Assembly (NCBI GenBank): GCA_946404865.1 | Contig: CAMJFC010000029.1 | Coordinates: 1-34,564, forward strand | Length of the DNA: 34,564 bases | Source of the DNA: an uncultured Prevotellaceae bacterium | Lineage (GTDB): Bacteria; Bacteroidota; Bacteroidia; Bacteroidales; Bacteroidaceae | Direction: 5' to 3' | Shown here: piece by piece, positions 14,271 through 22,370 of the stretch | How positions within the stretch are numbered: position 1 is the stretch's first letter | Layout: every line of letters starts with the position of its first letter | Notes under the pieces: generated by a model | Databases searched by the model: none | Told to the model about the DNA's origin: nothing | Seen by the model: the letters and a program-made list of their open reading frames with translations, nothing else | Translations under genes and position numbers: made by a program

Positions 14271-16196
14271 TTATCTGCGTACCAACTTGGTGGTGCGGGT
14301 GGTGCCGTCGCTGAGCGTCTCTACGCGCAACAGGATGCCTTTGGCATCAGCGGTGGCACGGCGGCCTTGCAAGTCATAGTAGCTCACGCTCACGCCTTCA
14401 GTGGCAGTGGCGGTCTCGATGCCTTCGGTGCCGCCTTTGATGTCGTACCAAACGATATTCGACACATGCTCTTGGTTGCCGCCGTTATACACACTCTGGA
14501 TGCCAATCTTGTCGAACTCGTTGTTGCTGTCGTAGAACGACACAAAGGTGCCGCCACGGTAGAAGTCCCAGCCGTCGGCATACATATAGGGCACGGTGCT
14601 CATCTCTTCGGTCAGGTTTTGGTAGAACGAAGGTGTGAACACGTATTGCTCTTGCACACCGCCAATCTCTGTGTAGATACGGTACGACAGTTTGTCCATC
14701 AGAATGGCGTTGCCGTCCACATCTTGGGTGGGAACTTCAAAGCGCGCGTATCCATAGCTGGCCTCGCTGTTGTAGGGTTGATATTCAGCGACAGCCGGGT
14801 CGGCGGGAGTGGCAGCCACATCCTTGATGCGTGTGATGGTGATGCCGGCGTAGATGTCGTAGGGAGCCAATGTGTTCTTCTGCGAGTTGATAGCCATGTA
14901 GTAACTGCCGCCCGTGAAGGTGAGTGTGGATGACGACCACTCGAGCACCACGTCGGACAGCTCGTTGAAAATCATACCTGCAAAATAGAAGTTCTGATGT
15001 GTGATGGCCTCGCCGAAATACTGTCCACGGGTGAAGGTCACCTCACCGTCGCTGTTCATGTCGCCACGTACCCATGCGTCGGGCAGATAAGGACAGAGTC
15101 CTTGGATATAGACATACTTGCTGCCCACGAAACCTACACGCACGTTCCACTGCACGGGTTTCAGTCCGGCGATGGTGCCGTCGGTGTCGTAGATAATGGA
15201 CGAGCCTTTGAACACATATTCTGTGGTCTTCAGAGTCGACGGGGGCGTCACCACTTCATCCACAACGACGGGGTCGTCGCCGCCCTGACGGGTCAGTGTG
15301 ACATTGGTGAGTTGTTGGAGCAGCGTCTCTGAGGAAGAGATGCCCAAGATATACGTGTCGGTCGTGAGGGTTCCCTTCTCCGAGTCGTAGTTGAACACAA
15401 TGTCAGTCTCTGTGCCGTTGTAGCCGATGGTATAGACACTGTAGCCATAGCCCGTACCCATATACTGGCGGGTAGCAAAGGTAGCGGTAGAACTGTTGAT
15501 GGTGCCTTTTATCCATGCCTCGGGCACGTATGCGCTCAGTCCTTGGATATAGATATTGCTGCCCGAGAAGGCCACTTTCACCGTCTCCTTCACCGTCTCG
15601 GTCTGCGACTCATCGTTGGGGTTCACATTGAGGCACGACAGTACCCAGTTCTCTTGTGTGGCTGAGGCTGGCGGTGTGATGGTGCCGTCGGGGTTGACAT
15701 CGCTGCCGTCGCCGCCGCTGTTCTTGCTGACGGTGAAACCGGTGTAGTAGCACCATGCCGACTGCTCGGTCAGACTGCTGTTGATGAGCACATAGAGGTC
15801 GGTGCTGAAGATACCTTTCTCGCTGTCGTAGTTGAGCACCAGGTCGCACAGACCGTTCTCGCCCATGGCGTCGAGGTAAGCCTTGCTGCCGCTATAGGTG
15901 CCGATATATTGCGAACGGGCGAACGTGGCTGTGTTGCCGCTGAGGGTGCCTTTCACCCAACTGTTGCCGGTGATGGGGTTGGGCAGGTTGAAGTACACAT
16001 CGCTGCCGTCGAATGCCACGTCCATCTCCTCGGCAATGTTCTCAGTCTGTTCACTGCCGCTGCTGTTGAAATAATGATACAGGAACGCGGCGTTCCATGT
16101 CTCTACAGTTGCGCCGGAGGGTGGAGTGGCGGTGGTCTGTGCCTTGGCGAATGTGGCCAGTAAGACCGTCAGGAATAAAAGGGTAAAATGTTTCAT
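14271..16196 (-). CDS. Secreted surface protein with three tandem beta-rich repeats
   Basis: 641 residues from ATG 16196 (MKHFTLLFLTVLLATFAKAQ, a clear signal peptide); an upstream in-frame ATG at 16223 would leave almost no leader after the -7 element at 16240. I do not recognise a named family. Three repeats of about 150 residues each start with PPS or PPA and share a V-x-F-x-G-S-x-x-Y-x-x-L core, a W-V/I-K/R-G motif, TFAR-QY-GT / TFTRGQYFG, and a D-hydrophobic-V/F-NYDSEKG strand. The end, SYYDLQGRRATADAKGILL, resembles a T9SS sorting domain. Related architectures occur in Prevotella surface proteins of unknown function. It lies upstream of a PL11 lyase but has its own promoter and terminator, so a shared role in glycan use is only a guess. 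Confidence 0.75.
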   Translation of the reverse strand: MKHFTLLFLTVLLATFAKAQTTATPPSGATVETWNAAFLYHYFNSSGSEQTENIAEEMDVAFDGSDVYFNLPNPITGNSWVKGTLSGNTATFARSQYIGTYSGSKAYLDAMGENGLCDLVLNYDSEKGIFSTDLYVLINSSLTEQSAWCYYTGFTVSKNSGGDGSDVNPDGTITPPASATQENWVLSCLNVNPNDESQTETVKETVKVAFSGSNIYIQGLSAYVPEAWIKGTINSSTATFATRQYMGTGYGYSVYTIGYNGTETDIVFNYDSEKGTLTTDTYILGISSSETLLQQLTNVTLTRQGGDDPVVVDEVVTPPSTLKTTEYVFKGSSIIYDTDGTIAGLKPVQWNVRVGFVGSKYVYIQGLCPYLPDAWVRGDMNSDGEVTFTRGQYFGEAITHQNFYFAGMIFNELSDVVLEWSSSTLTFTGGSYYMAINSQKNTLAPYDIYAGITITRIKDVAATPADPAVAEYQPYNSEASYGYARFEVPTQDVDGNAILMDKLSYRIYTEIGGVQEQYVFTPSFYQNLTEEMSTVPYMYADGWDFYRGGTFVSFYDSNNEFDKIGIQSVYNGGNQEHVSNIVWYDIKGGTEGIETATATEGVSVSYYDLQGRRATADAKGILLRVETLSDGTTRTTKLVRR

Positions 16197-16232
16197 TTTA
16201 GCTGTTGTTGTGAAGTATTTCATTTTGGGTTG

Positions 16233-16240
16233 CAAAAATA
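16233..16240 (-). promoter_or_regulatory. -7 element of the three-repeat secreted protein
   Basis: TATTTTTG on the minus strand, 36 bp before ATG 16196; it decides the start in favour of 16196 over 16223. Confidence 0.5.
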
Positions 16241-16299
16241 TTCATTTTTCTTCCATTCATCGTTAAAAAGGTTGTTAATTTTTATTAACTATGACAGCT

Positions 16300-16836
16300 C
16301 CCCACTTTAGAATCCACAACTCATCGGCCCATCAAAGGGCTGGCATGATTGTTGAGCCCCATCCCCGTCCCCTCCCGAGGGAGGGGCGTAAATACCATGC
16401 TTCCCCCATTCCCTTCTCGGCCGCAAGGCCGACATTCCTTGATTCCTATGTTCCTTAGGATTCATAACTCATCGGCCGAATAATTTTCCCCCACCCAACC
16501 CTCCCATGGGAGGGCTTCAACCCTATTCCAAGCCCTTTCCCTCTCCAGGGAAAGGGTTTCAACCGCTCCTCCTCGTCGCTCTGACACTAAGGTATGCTCG
16601 GCCCATCAAAGGGCCGGCATGATTGCTACGCAACAGAGTTGCGATTATCTGTGTTCGCTACGCTCACCTAACCGAGAAATGCCCCTCATGCACCAAACAC
16701 ACCTTTTGCTCCATGCCCCTTGCACCTAAAACATATCTCTTACCCCTTACCTCTTACCTCTTACCTCTTTTTCCCACTCAACATTCAAATATTCTTCATC
16801 GCCGCAGACGACAACTCAACATTCAAAACTCAACAT
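16300..16836. repeat. Intergenic mosaic of dispersed repeats
   Basis: No gene is seen here. From left to right: cggcccatcaaagggc units (about 16324 and again near 16599); a GC-rich palindrome near 16360-16388 (cccctcccgagggaggggc); a reverse copy of the cggcc family at 16416-16480; cccaaccctcccatgggagg at about 16493-16515; ccctttccctctccagggaaaggg near 16530-16553; runs of taccccttacctctt at 16739-16770; and a caacattcaa-rich unit at 16777-16841 that runs into the rmuC stop codon. Each belongs to a family found elsewhere in the window. Confidence 0.8.
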
Positions 16837-18267
16837 TCAACTTTCCTCTTTCGGCAATCGTTGTCTGCGTTTGGGATTCTCTTTCGCACCGTATTTCAAC
16901 AGACGGGTGGCGGTAGTGATGATGCCCTGGCCTGATGGTGAGGTTGTTTTCTTCAGACTGTCGAAGGCCTCGCACGTCTTGTGCAACTGCTCGTCGGCAT
17001 TGACGAACCGCTCATAAAAGAGTTGCACGCGGTTCACCAGTTCATTGGCAGTGGTCATGATGGCTTCTTGGTTCTCTGCCTGTTTGACTTGCCGCCATGT
17101 CATCTCCAACACACGCAGCATCATATACAGATTTTGGCTGCCGCTGATGATGACCCCCTGCTCATAGGCCTCGCGCCAAAGTGTGGTGTCGTGGCTCAGA
17201 GCCAGTTGCAGGGCACTTTCGCTATAGACGTACATCAGCACGAAATCGAGTTTGCCGTGCCCGGGTCGCAGATAGCGGCTGTAGTTCTTGTGCGCTAGTT
17301 CTTTCACATGGTTGCGCACCGAGTTGAGATGCCGTTTCAGCGCATCGTCCCTCGCCTCGTCGGTGTCGGCTTGGTAATAGTCCTCGAACGCCTTGAGCGA
17401 CATCTTCGAGTCAATCACCACGTCGCGCTGGTCGGGGAAATGCAGGATGACATCGGGTATCATGCGCCGTCCTTTTTCTTCGTCGTGCAGGGTCTTGCCC
17501 TCGTCGTCGCGGAGGGTCGATTGCTCTTCAAACTCCACCCCTTGTTCAAACCCCATGTTCTCCAGAAGCGTGCGCAAGCGCAGTTCGCCGAAATTGCCTT
17601 GAGTCTTGTTCTCGCTGGTCAGGGCTTGTGCCAGTTTATCGGCGCGTTCGCCCACCTCTTGCGCCTTTAGCAGGTTGGCTTTGATGGCCGAGTCAAGTCG
17701 TTCCATGCTGGTGGTGTGTTCGCGGTCGCTTCGTTCCACCGCCTCGCGCATCTGCCGCAGGTTCTCTTGTAGCGGGGTCAGGATGTTGGCCATCTGTTCC
17801 AGGTTGTTGACCGACAGTTCCTCAGCCCGTTTTTTCAGGATGTTTTCCGATGCGGTGTTGATTTGTTCGCGTATCAGTTGCGCCTGTCGTTCTTCCGTCT
17901 CCCGTTGCCTTTGTTCGGCCTGCCGCATCTGTTGCTCATATTGTTCGCGGGTCTCCTGCAACCGCTGTTCGTACTGCTCGCGTGTTTGCCGCAGCGTCTC
18001 GAGGTTTTGCTGTCGCAGTTCGTCCATCGAGGTTTTCAGATGGCTTACTTGTGTGTCGAGCACATCGCGCTGCGCCAGCAGGGTCGTGCGTTCTTCGGTC
18101 AGGGTGGCGATGCTGTCACTGTGTTCTTGCATCCGGCGGCGCAGTGCCTCGATGCGCTCTTGTTGCATGCGCGCCTGTGTGGTGAGACTGGCATTACGGC
18201 TGTTGGTCGCCAAATACCCGATGGCGCATCCCACCAAAAGGCAGATAATAGCAATGATGATTGTCAT
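16837..18267 (-). CDS. rmuC: RmuC-type DNA recombination/nuclease-like protein
   Basis: 476 residues. An N-terminal membrane anchor (about 3-20) is followed by a long coiled coil (about 28-200, heptads rich in Q, R and E such as REQYEQRLQETREQYEQ) and the conserved RmuC core (about 205-450): QGNFGELRLRTLLE (223-236), IPDVILHFPDQRDVVIDSK (270-288, a PD-(D/E)xK-like pattern) and a SESALQLAL stretch. RmuC limits DNA inversions and rearrangements between short inverted repeats in E. coli. It is divergent from dnaG. The stop codon lies inside a dispersed caacattcaa repeat. Confidence 0.92.
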   Translation of the reverse strand: MTIIIAIICLLVGCAIGYLATNSRNASLTTQARMQQERIEALRRRMQEHSDSIATLTEERTTLLAQRDVLDTQVSHLKTSMDELRQQNLETLRQTREQYEQRLQETREQYEQQMRQAEQRQRETEERQAQLIREQINTASENILKKRAEELSVNNLEQMANILTPLQENLRQMREAVERSDREHTTSMERLDSAIKANLLKAQEVGERADKLAQALTSENKTQGNFGELRLRTLLENMGFEQGVEFEEQSTLRDDEGKTLHDEEKGRRMIPDVILHFPDQRDVVIDSKMSLKAFEDYYQADTDEARDDALKRHLNSVRNHVKELAHKNYSRYLRPGHGKLDFVLMYVYSESALQLALSHDTTLWREAYEQGVIISGSQNLYMMLRVLEMTWRQVKQAENQEAIMTTANELVNRVQLFYERFVNADEQLHKTCEAFDSLKKTTSPSGQGIITTATRLLKYGAKENPKRRQRLPKEES

Positions 18268-18309
18268 GATGTCAAGTGTGTATTGTCTTTGTCGGTTGTT
18301 TTTTCACTG

Positions 18310-18317
18310 CAAAGGTA
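18310..18317 (-). promoter_or_regulatory. -7 element of rmuC
   Basis: TACCTTTG on the minus strand, 42 bp before ATG 18267. The nearest TTG (18344-18342) is at a 24-bp spacing, longer than usual, so the -33 element is uncertain. Confidence 0.5.
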
Positions 18318-18337
18318 ATCATTTTATCGCATAATTT

Positions 18338-18367
18338 TTTGCAAGTGAAAAAAAATATTTAATTTTG
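18338..18367 (+). promoter_or_regulatory. Promoter of dnaG
   Basis: TTTG (18338-18341), an 18-bp spacer and TAATTTTG (18360-18367) on the plus strand; the leader is about 34 nt to ATG 18406. It lies back-to-back with the rmuC promoter in a 138-bp divergent region. Confidence 0.65.
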
Positions 18368-18405
18368 CAAGTTCAAGACGTGAACAATCGACAACAATCC
18401 TAAAG

Positions 18406-20364
18406 ATGATAGATAGGGCTACCATAGACAGAATCATGGATGCGGTCAACATCGTAGATGTGGTGTCCGACTTCGTGTCGCTGCGCAAGCGCGGTACGAG
18501 TTATAAAGGATTGTGTCCGTTCCACGACGACCGCACGCCGTCGTTCTCCGTTTCCCCGGCCAAGGGCGTCTATAAATGTTTCTCCTGTGGCAAGGCAGGT
18601 AATGCCGTCAACTTCATCATGGAGCACGAACAGATGACCTATCCCGAGGCGCTGCGCTGGCTGGCCAATAAATACCATATCGAAATCAAGGAGCGCGAGC
18701 AGACCGATGAGGAGCGTGAACAGCAAAACGAGCGCGAGTCGATGCTCATCGTCAATGAGTGGGCTGCGAACTATTTCGCCGACATCCTGCACAATGATGT
18801 GGACGGACGGGCCATCGGCATGCAGTATTTCCGTTCGCGCGGGTTCCGTGACGATATCATCGAGCGTTTTAAACTTGGTTTTGCGCCCAAGAAACGTGAT
18901 GCCATGGCCACTGCTGCCACATCGGCGGGGTATAAGGCGGAGTTTCTGGAGAAGACAGGTCTGTGCTATGTGCGACGCGATGAGCAAGGCAATCCCCTGC
19001 CGGGTGCCACGCTCTCTGACCGTTTCGCGGGTCGCGTCATCTTCCCCTGGATTGGCGTGGGCGGCAAGGTGACGGCGTTCGGCGGTCGTTTGCTCGACTC
19101 CCGCACGAAGGGCGTGGCGCAGAAATATGTCAATTCGCCCGACTCCGTCATCTATCACAAAGACCATGAACTCTATGGCATCTTCCAAGCCAAACGGGCC
19201 ATCGTCAAGGAGGACTGCGTCTATATGGTGGAGGGATATACCGATGTCATCTCCATGCACCAATGCGGCATTGAGAATGTGGTGGCCAACTCGGGCACGG
19301 CGCTCAGCGTCTTCCAAATCAAACTGCTCCGCCGTTTCACGCAGAATATCGTGCTGCTCTACGACGGCGATGAGGCTGGCATCCATGCGGCCATGCGAGG
19401 CACCGACATGCTGCTGGCTGAGGGCATGAACGTGAAAGTGCTGCTGCTGCCCGACCAGGAAGACCCTGACAGTTTCGCACGGAAGCATACTGCGGCGGAT
19501 TTCAAGAAATACATCGAGGAGCATCAGACCGACTTCATCGAGTTTAAGACCCGGCTCTTGTTGCAGGGGGTCAGCGACCCCATCAAGCGGAGCGAGGCCA
19601 TCAACAATATCGTCAAGAGCATCTCTGTGATTGTGGACCCCATCATACGGGCCACCTATATCCAAGATTGCGCACGGCGTATCGGCATCGCTGAGACAAC
19701 CCTCATCTCGCAGATGAATAAATTCATCCGTGCCGGAGTAGAGGAGAAGCAAAAAGAGGCGGAACGGGAAGCGCGGACGCTGAATGAGCAGCAACCAAGA
19801 CTGCAACCGAAAGAGCAACCTCAGAAGGTTCAGGAGTTGGAGGATATGCTGATACAGTTGGTGATGCGTCATGGCGAGGAGATTATCTTCCACCAAGTGG
19901 AAATCGAAGAAACCCATGAGCGGGTGGACCTCAGCGTGGCACAGTATATCTACTGTGAGTTGGAGGGCGACCACCTGGAACTGAGTTCACCGCTCTATCA
20001 GCGCATTCTCAACGAAGCGGTCACGCATGCGGGCGAGGAGGGGTTTGTCGCAGAGAATTATTTCAATCATCATCCCGATATCCAGGTGAGCAGCATAGCG
20101 GCACGCATGACTGCCGGCGACGGCATTTTCACCACACACCTGATGTTGCAACCCACAGAGGATTATCTGCGCAACTTGGCACAACATTTGGTGCTCGATT
20201 TCAAACAAAACTGGGTGGAGCAGCGCCTGATGTCGCTGAAGCGCGAAATCGCCTTGGCCTCGGGCGATATGCAACGTCTCACTCCCGTGCTCAAGGAATA
20301 CCGGGAGATGAGCGAGCTCCGCAACCTGATAGGTACAAAAGTAGGAAGGCGAATCGGGAGATAA
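18406..20364 (+). CDS. dnaG: DNA primase
   Basis: 652 residues, normal length for DnaG. The N-terminal CHC2 zinc domain has Cys37-x2-His40-x17-Cys58-x2-Cys61 (CPFHDDRTPSF and YKCFSC). The catalytic core follows, with a TOPRIM domain: EGYTD (276-280), the metal-binding DGDEAG (320-325) and LLPDQEDPDSF (347-357). The C-terminal region (about 450-652) would bind replicative helicase DnaB. It makes the RNA primers for replication forks. The common dnaG-rpoD neighbour is absent; the next gene is a conserved unknown separated by G-rich repeats. Its stop is followed directly by such a repeat. Confidence 0.97.
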   Translation: MIDRATIDRIMDAVNIVDVVSDFVSLRKRGTSYKGLCPFHDDRTPSFSVSPAKGVYKCFSCGKAGNAVNFIMEHEQMTYPEALRWLANKYHIEIKEREQTDEEREQQNERESMLIVNEWAANYFADILHNDVDGRAIGMQYFRSRGFRDDIIERFKLGFAPKKRDAMATAATSAGYKAEFLEKTGLCYVRRDEQGNPLPGATLSDRFAGRVIFPWIGVGGKVTAFGGRLLDSRTKGVAQKYVNSPDSVIYHKDHELYGIFQAKRAIVKEDCVYMVEGYTDVISMHQCGIENVVANSGTALSVFQIKLLRRFTQNIVLLYDGDEAGIHAAMRGTDMLLAEGMNVKVLLLPDQEDPDSFARKHTAADFKKYIEEHQTDFIEFKTRLLLQGVSDPIKRSEAINNIVKSISVIVDPIIRATYIQDCARRIGIAETTLISQMNKFIRAGVEEKQKEAEREARTLNEQQPRLQPKEQPQKVQELEDMLIQLVMRHGEEIIFHQVEIEETHERVDLSVAQYIYCELEGDHLELSSPLYQRILNEAVTHAGEEGFVAENYFNHHPDIQVSSIAARMTAGDGIFTTHLMLQPTEDYLRNLAQHLVLDFKQNWVEQRLMSLKREIALASGDMQRLTPVLKEYREMSELRNLIGTKVGRRIGR

Positions 20365-20365
20365 A

Positions 20366-20475
20366 ATAGGGGTGAGAGGTAAGGGGTAAGGGGTGAGAGG
20401 TATGATGGGGGGTTAAGGGGTAGGAGGTGAGGGGTAAGGGTGTGAGAGGTAAGAAGTGAGAGGTAAGAGGGGGGA
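20366..20475. repeat. G-rich simple repeat after dnaG
   Basis: Variants of ggggtgagaggtaagggg run from just after the dnaG stop to about 20475. Same family as 3539-3634 and 22187-22215; it shows no convincing coding content. Confidence 0.75.
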
Positions 20476-20503
20476 GACCTCTATAGTTATAAAAAATGAA
20501 GAC

Positions 20504-22186
20504 GTGAAATTATTTCAAGATATATTCAACAAAAAATCCTCTGCAGGTCTGACGACCGACATGAAAGTGCGGGAACGGCTGGTACACCAGACGCTCAAGC
20601 AGATGAATTGTGCCTGTAAGTGGGAGGATGACAACGACGACAGGGTGGCTGCCTTTGACTACCAGAACGGGCATTTCCGCATCAGGTTGGAGAAAGACAC
20701 ACCTTATATCCGCGTGATGTATCTCTTCTTCTACACCACAAAGGCTGATTATCTCAACCTGGCCAGGCACGTCTGCAACCAGAGTAACTTGAACAGTGAG
20801 TGCGAGCGCATCGTGTATTCAACCAATTCGGAGAAAAACGAGGTGGACCTGCATGCCATTACCGGGGTATTGTTGCATCCTGACCATGCCCGTGAAATCC
20901 TGGCCCGCACCATGCAGAATATGTTCAGCTGGCAGAACGCTTTCGCCAGGCGGTTCGAGGAACTGCTCCGCAGTGCCAACAACGAGGGTGTAGATATTGA
21001 GGCAGATGCCGTGAAATGGGGACATGAGATGTCGCTGTTGCGCGAGATGGAGCTGGCGCATCAGCCTGAGGGTGAACTGAGGGACACACCCGACCAAGCG
21101 AAACCGCTCACTGTCGTGGATCTGGTTCAACGCCTCTTCGACTTGAATACGTTTCAGGTTGACCGTCTCGAGGTGCTTGACGGACCTATGCAGGGTCGAG
21201 ATCTTTCCGCTGAGCAGTTGACGGCACTCACCCCGCGCCAGTTGTTAGACCACCAAGGTACCCTCGCGCCGCGTTGTGTCGCTGTTCTCCATTTCCAGGA
21301 CGACACGAAACATGCCCAGCGCACGCTGCTCCTCTTGCTCAACGAACATGGCGGCGATGACAAGACACGTTATTACCGTCTCACCATGACCATCGAACCG
21401 TTGTCGGCGCGTTACCATGATGTGCCCTTCGGATGGAGCAAGAACCAGGCGCAGACGGTGTCGGCGCTCGTGGCTGTTGACCTCATTGCCGACAAACAGC
21501 GGGTGGATGAGTTCCGCTATATGTGGAAGGAGGCCTTGGGAAAAGCCAAGTCGGGTGATCAGGAAGGGTTGACCGACGAGCAGAAACTGGTGTGCGAAAT
21601 CACGGACGAGTCGCTCGCCAAAGACCTCTATCTCGGACGGCGTCATTTCTCCAACAACTGTTTCGCCGAGGCGTTGAACTATCTGGAACATGCCTTTGGC
21701 CAACTGCTATCGCGCTTCAAATACCTGAAGAATGCGCAGAAAGAACAGTTCTACGAAGTGTGCTACCTCATCGGATTCTGTTATGCCGAGCTCAAGCGCT
21801 ACGACCGTGCCATCTACTACCTTGAGCTCACAGCGCCGCAGCGGCGCATCACCTATACCACCGAGCAGGTCAACTGCATGGTCAATTTCAGTGACATCCG
21901 TGTGGAAGATATGGTTGACGGGCTCATCGGCGAATTGGAGATGCACCATGGTGACGATGACGACGAAGACAGTCCGATGCTGGATGCCAACGTGCGCAGT
22001 TTCTACAATTTCCTGCGGCGTCGTAAGGTGTATCTGCTTATCGAGAGGGAGAGTTACCCGTATGCCCGAAAACTGCTCAAGGATATGCTCAACGAACCAG
22101 AAAACAGCGATTTCGCCATCAATGAACTGGCTTATCTCCAGCGCATCGCCCCTAAAAAGGAGGGAGAACCCGATGATGACGTTTAG
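20504..22186 (+). CDS. Conserved protein of unknown function with a TPR-like region
   Basis: 560 residues from GTG 20504 (would read MKLFQDIFNKKSS). This start is preferred because upstream codons lie in G-rich repeat; ATG 20561 is the first in-frame ATG after it. Soluble, no signal peptide or membrane segment. The first 150 residues (beta strands around RIRLEKDTPYIRVMYLFF, then helices) recall YbjN-type folds, a weak impression. A helical stretch around residues 385-450 (NCFAEALNYLEHAF, then FYEVCYLIGFCYAELKRYDRAIYYLELT) looks like tetratricopeptide repeats. An acidic run DDDDED follows, and the C-terminus ends EPDDDV. Function unknown; a scaffold role is possible. Codirectional with dnaG, although a repeat separates them. 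Confidence 0.75.
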   Translation: MKLFQDIFNKKSSAGLTTDMKVRERLVHQTLKQMNCACKWEDDNDDRVAAFDYQNGHFRIRLEKDTPYIRVMYLFFYTTKADYLNLARHVCNQSNLNSECERIVYSTNSEKNEVDLHAITGVLLHPDHAREILARTMQNMFSWQNAFARRFEELLRSANNEGVDIEADAVKWGHEMSLLREMELAHQPEGELRDTPDQAKPLTVVDLVQRLFDLNTFQVDRLEVLDGPMQGRDLSAEQLTALTPRQLLDHQGTLAPRCVAVLHFQDDTKHAQRTLLLLLNEHGGDDKTRYYRLTMTIEPLSARYHDVPFGWSKNQAQTVSALVAVDLIADKQRVDEFRYMWKEALGKAKSGDQEGLTDEQKLVCEITDESLAKDLYLGRRHFSNNCFAEALNYLEHAFGQLLSRFKYLKNAQKEQFYEVCYLIGFCYAELKRYDRAIYYLELTAPQRRITYTTEQVNCMVNFSDIRVEDMVDGLIGELEMHHGDDDDEDSPMLDANVRSFYNFLRRRKVYLLIERESYPYARKLLKDMLNEPENSDFAINELAYLQRIAPKKEGEPDDDV

Positions 22187-22370
22187 AGGTAAGGGGTGAG
22201 AGGTAAGAGGTAAGAGATTACTCTGCAAATGGAGCATTGTCTTCACTCCTTCACTCCTCCACTCCTTCACTCCCCAAAGACTATTGTCCAAACTCCCAAA
22301 CTCCTAAACTCCCACACTCCCCAATAATACTCCTAAACTCCCAAACTCCCAATAACAGCAACTCCTCCTA
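22187..22370. repeat. Dispersed repeats between the TPR-like gene and cardiolipin synthase
   Basis: 22187-22215 is the G-rich simple repeat; 22208-22260 is copy B of the 3625-3675 repeat. Then cactcc/aaactccc runs continue to about 22365, containing caaagactattgtccaaac, which recurs inverted near 31912-31932. No promoter is recognisable. Confidence 0.8.

Noticed and set aside
18400..19974. 524-residue minus-strand frame opposite dnaG
   Set aside because: It is a shadow of dnaG, whose zinc and TOPRIM motifs are unambiguous on the plus strand.
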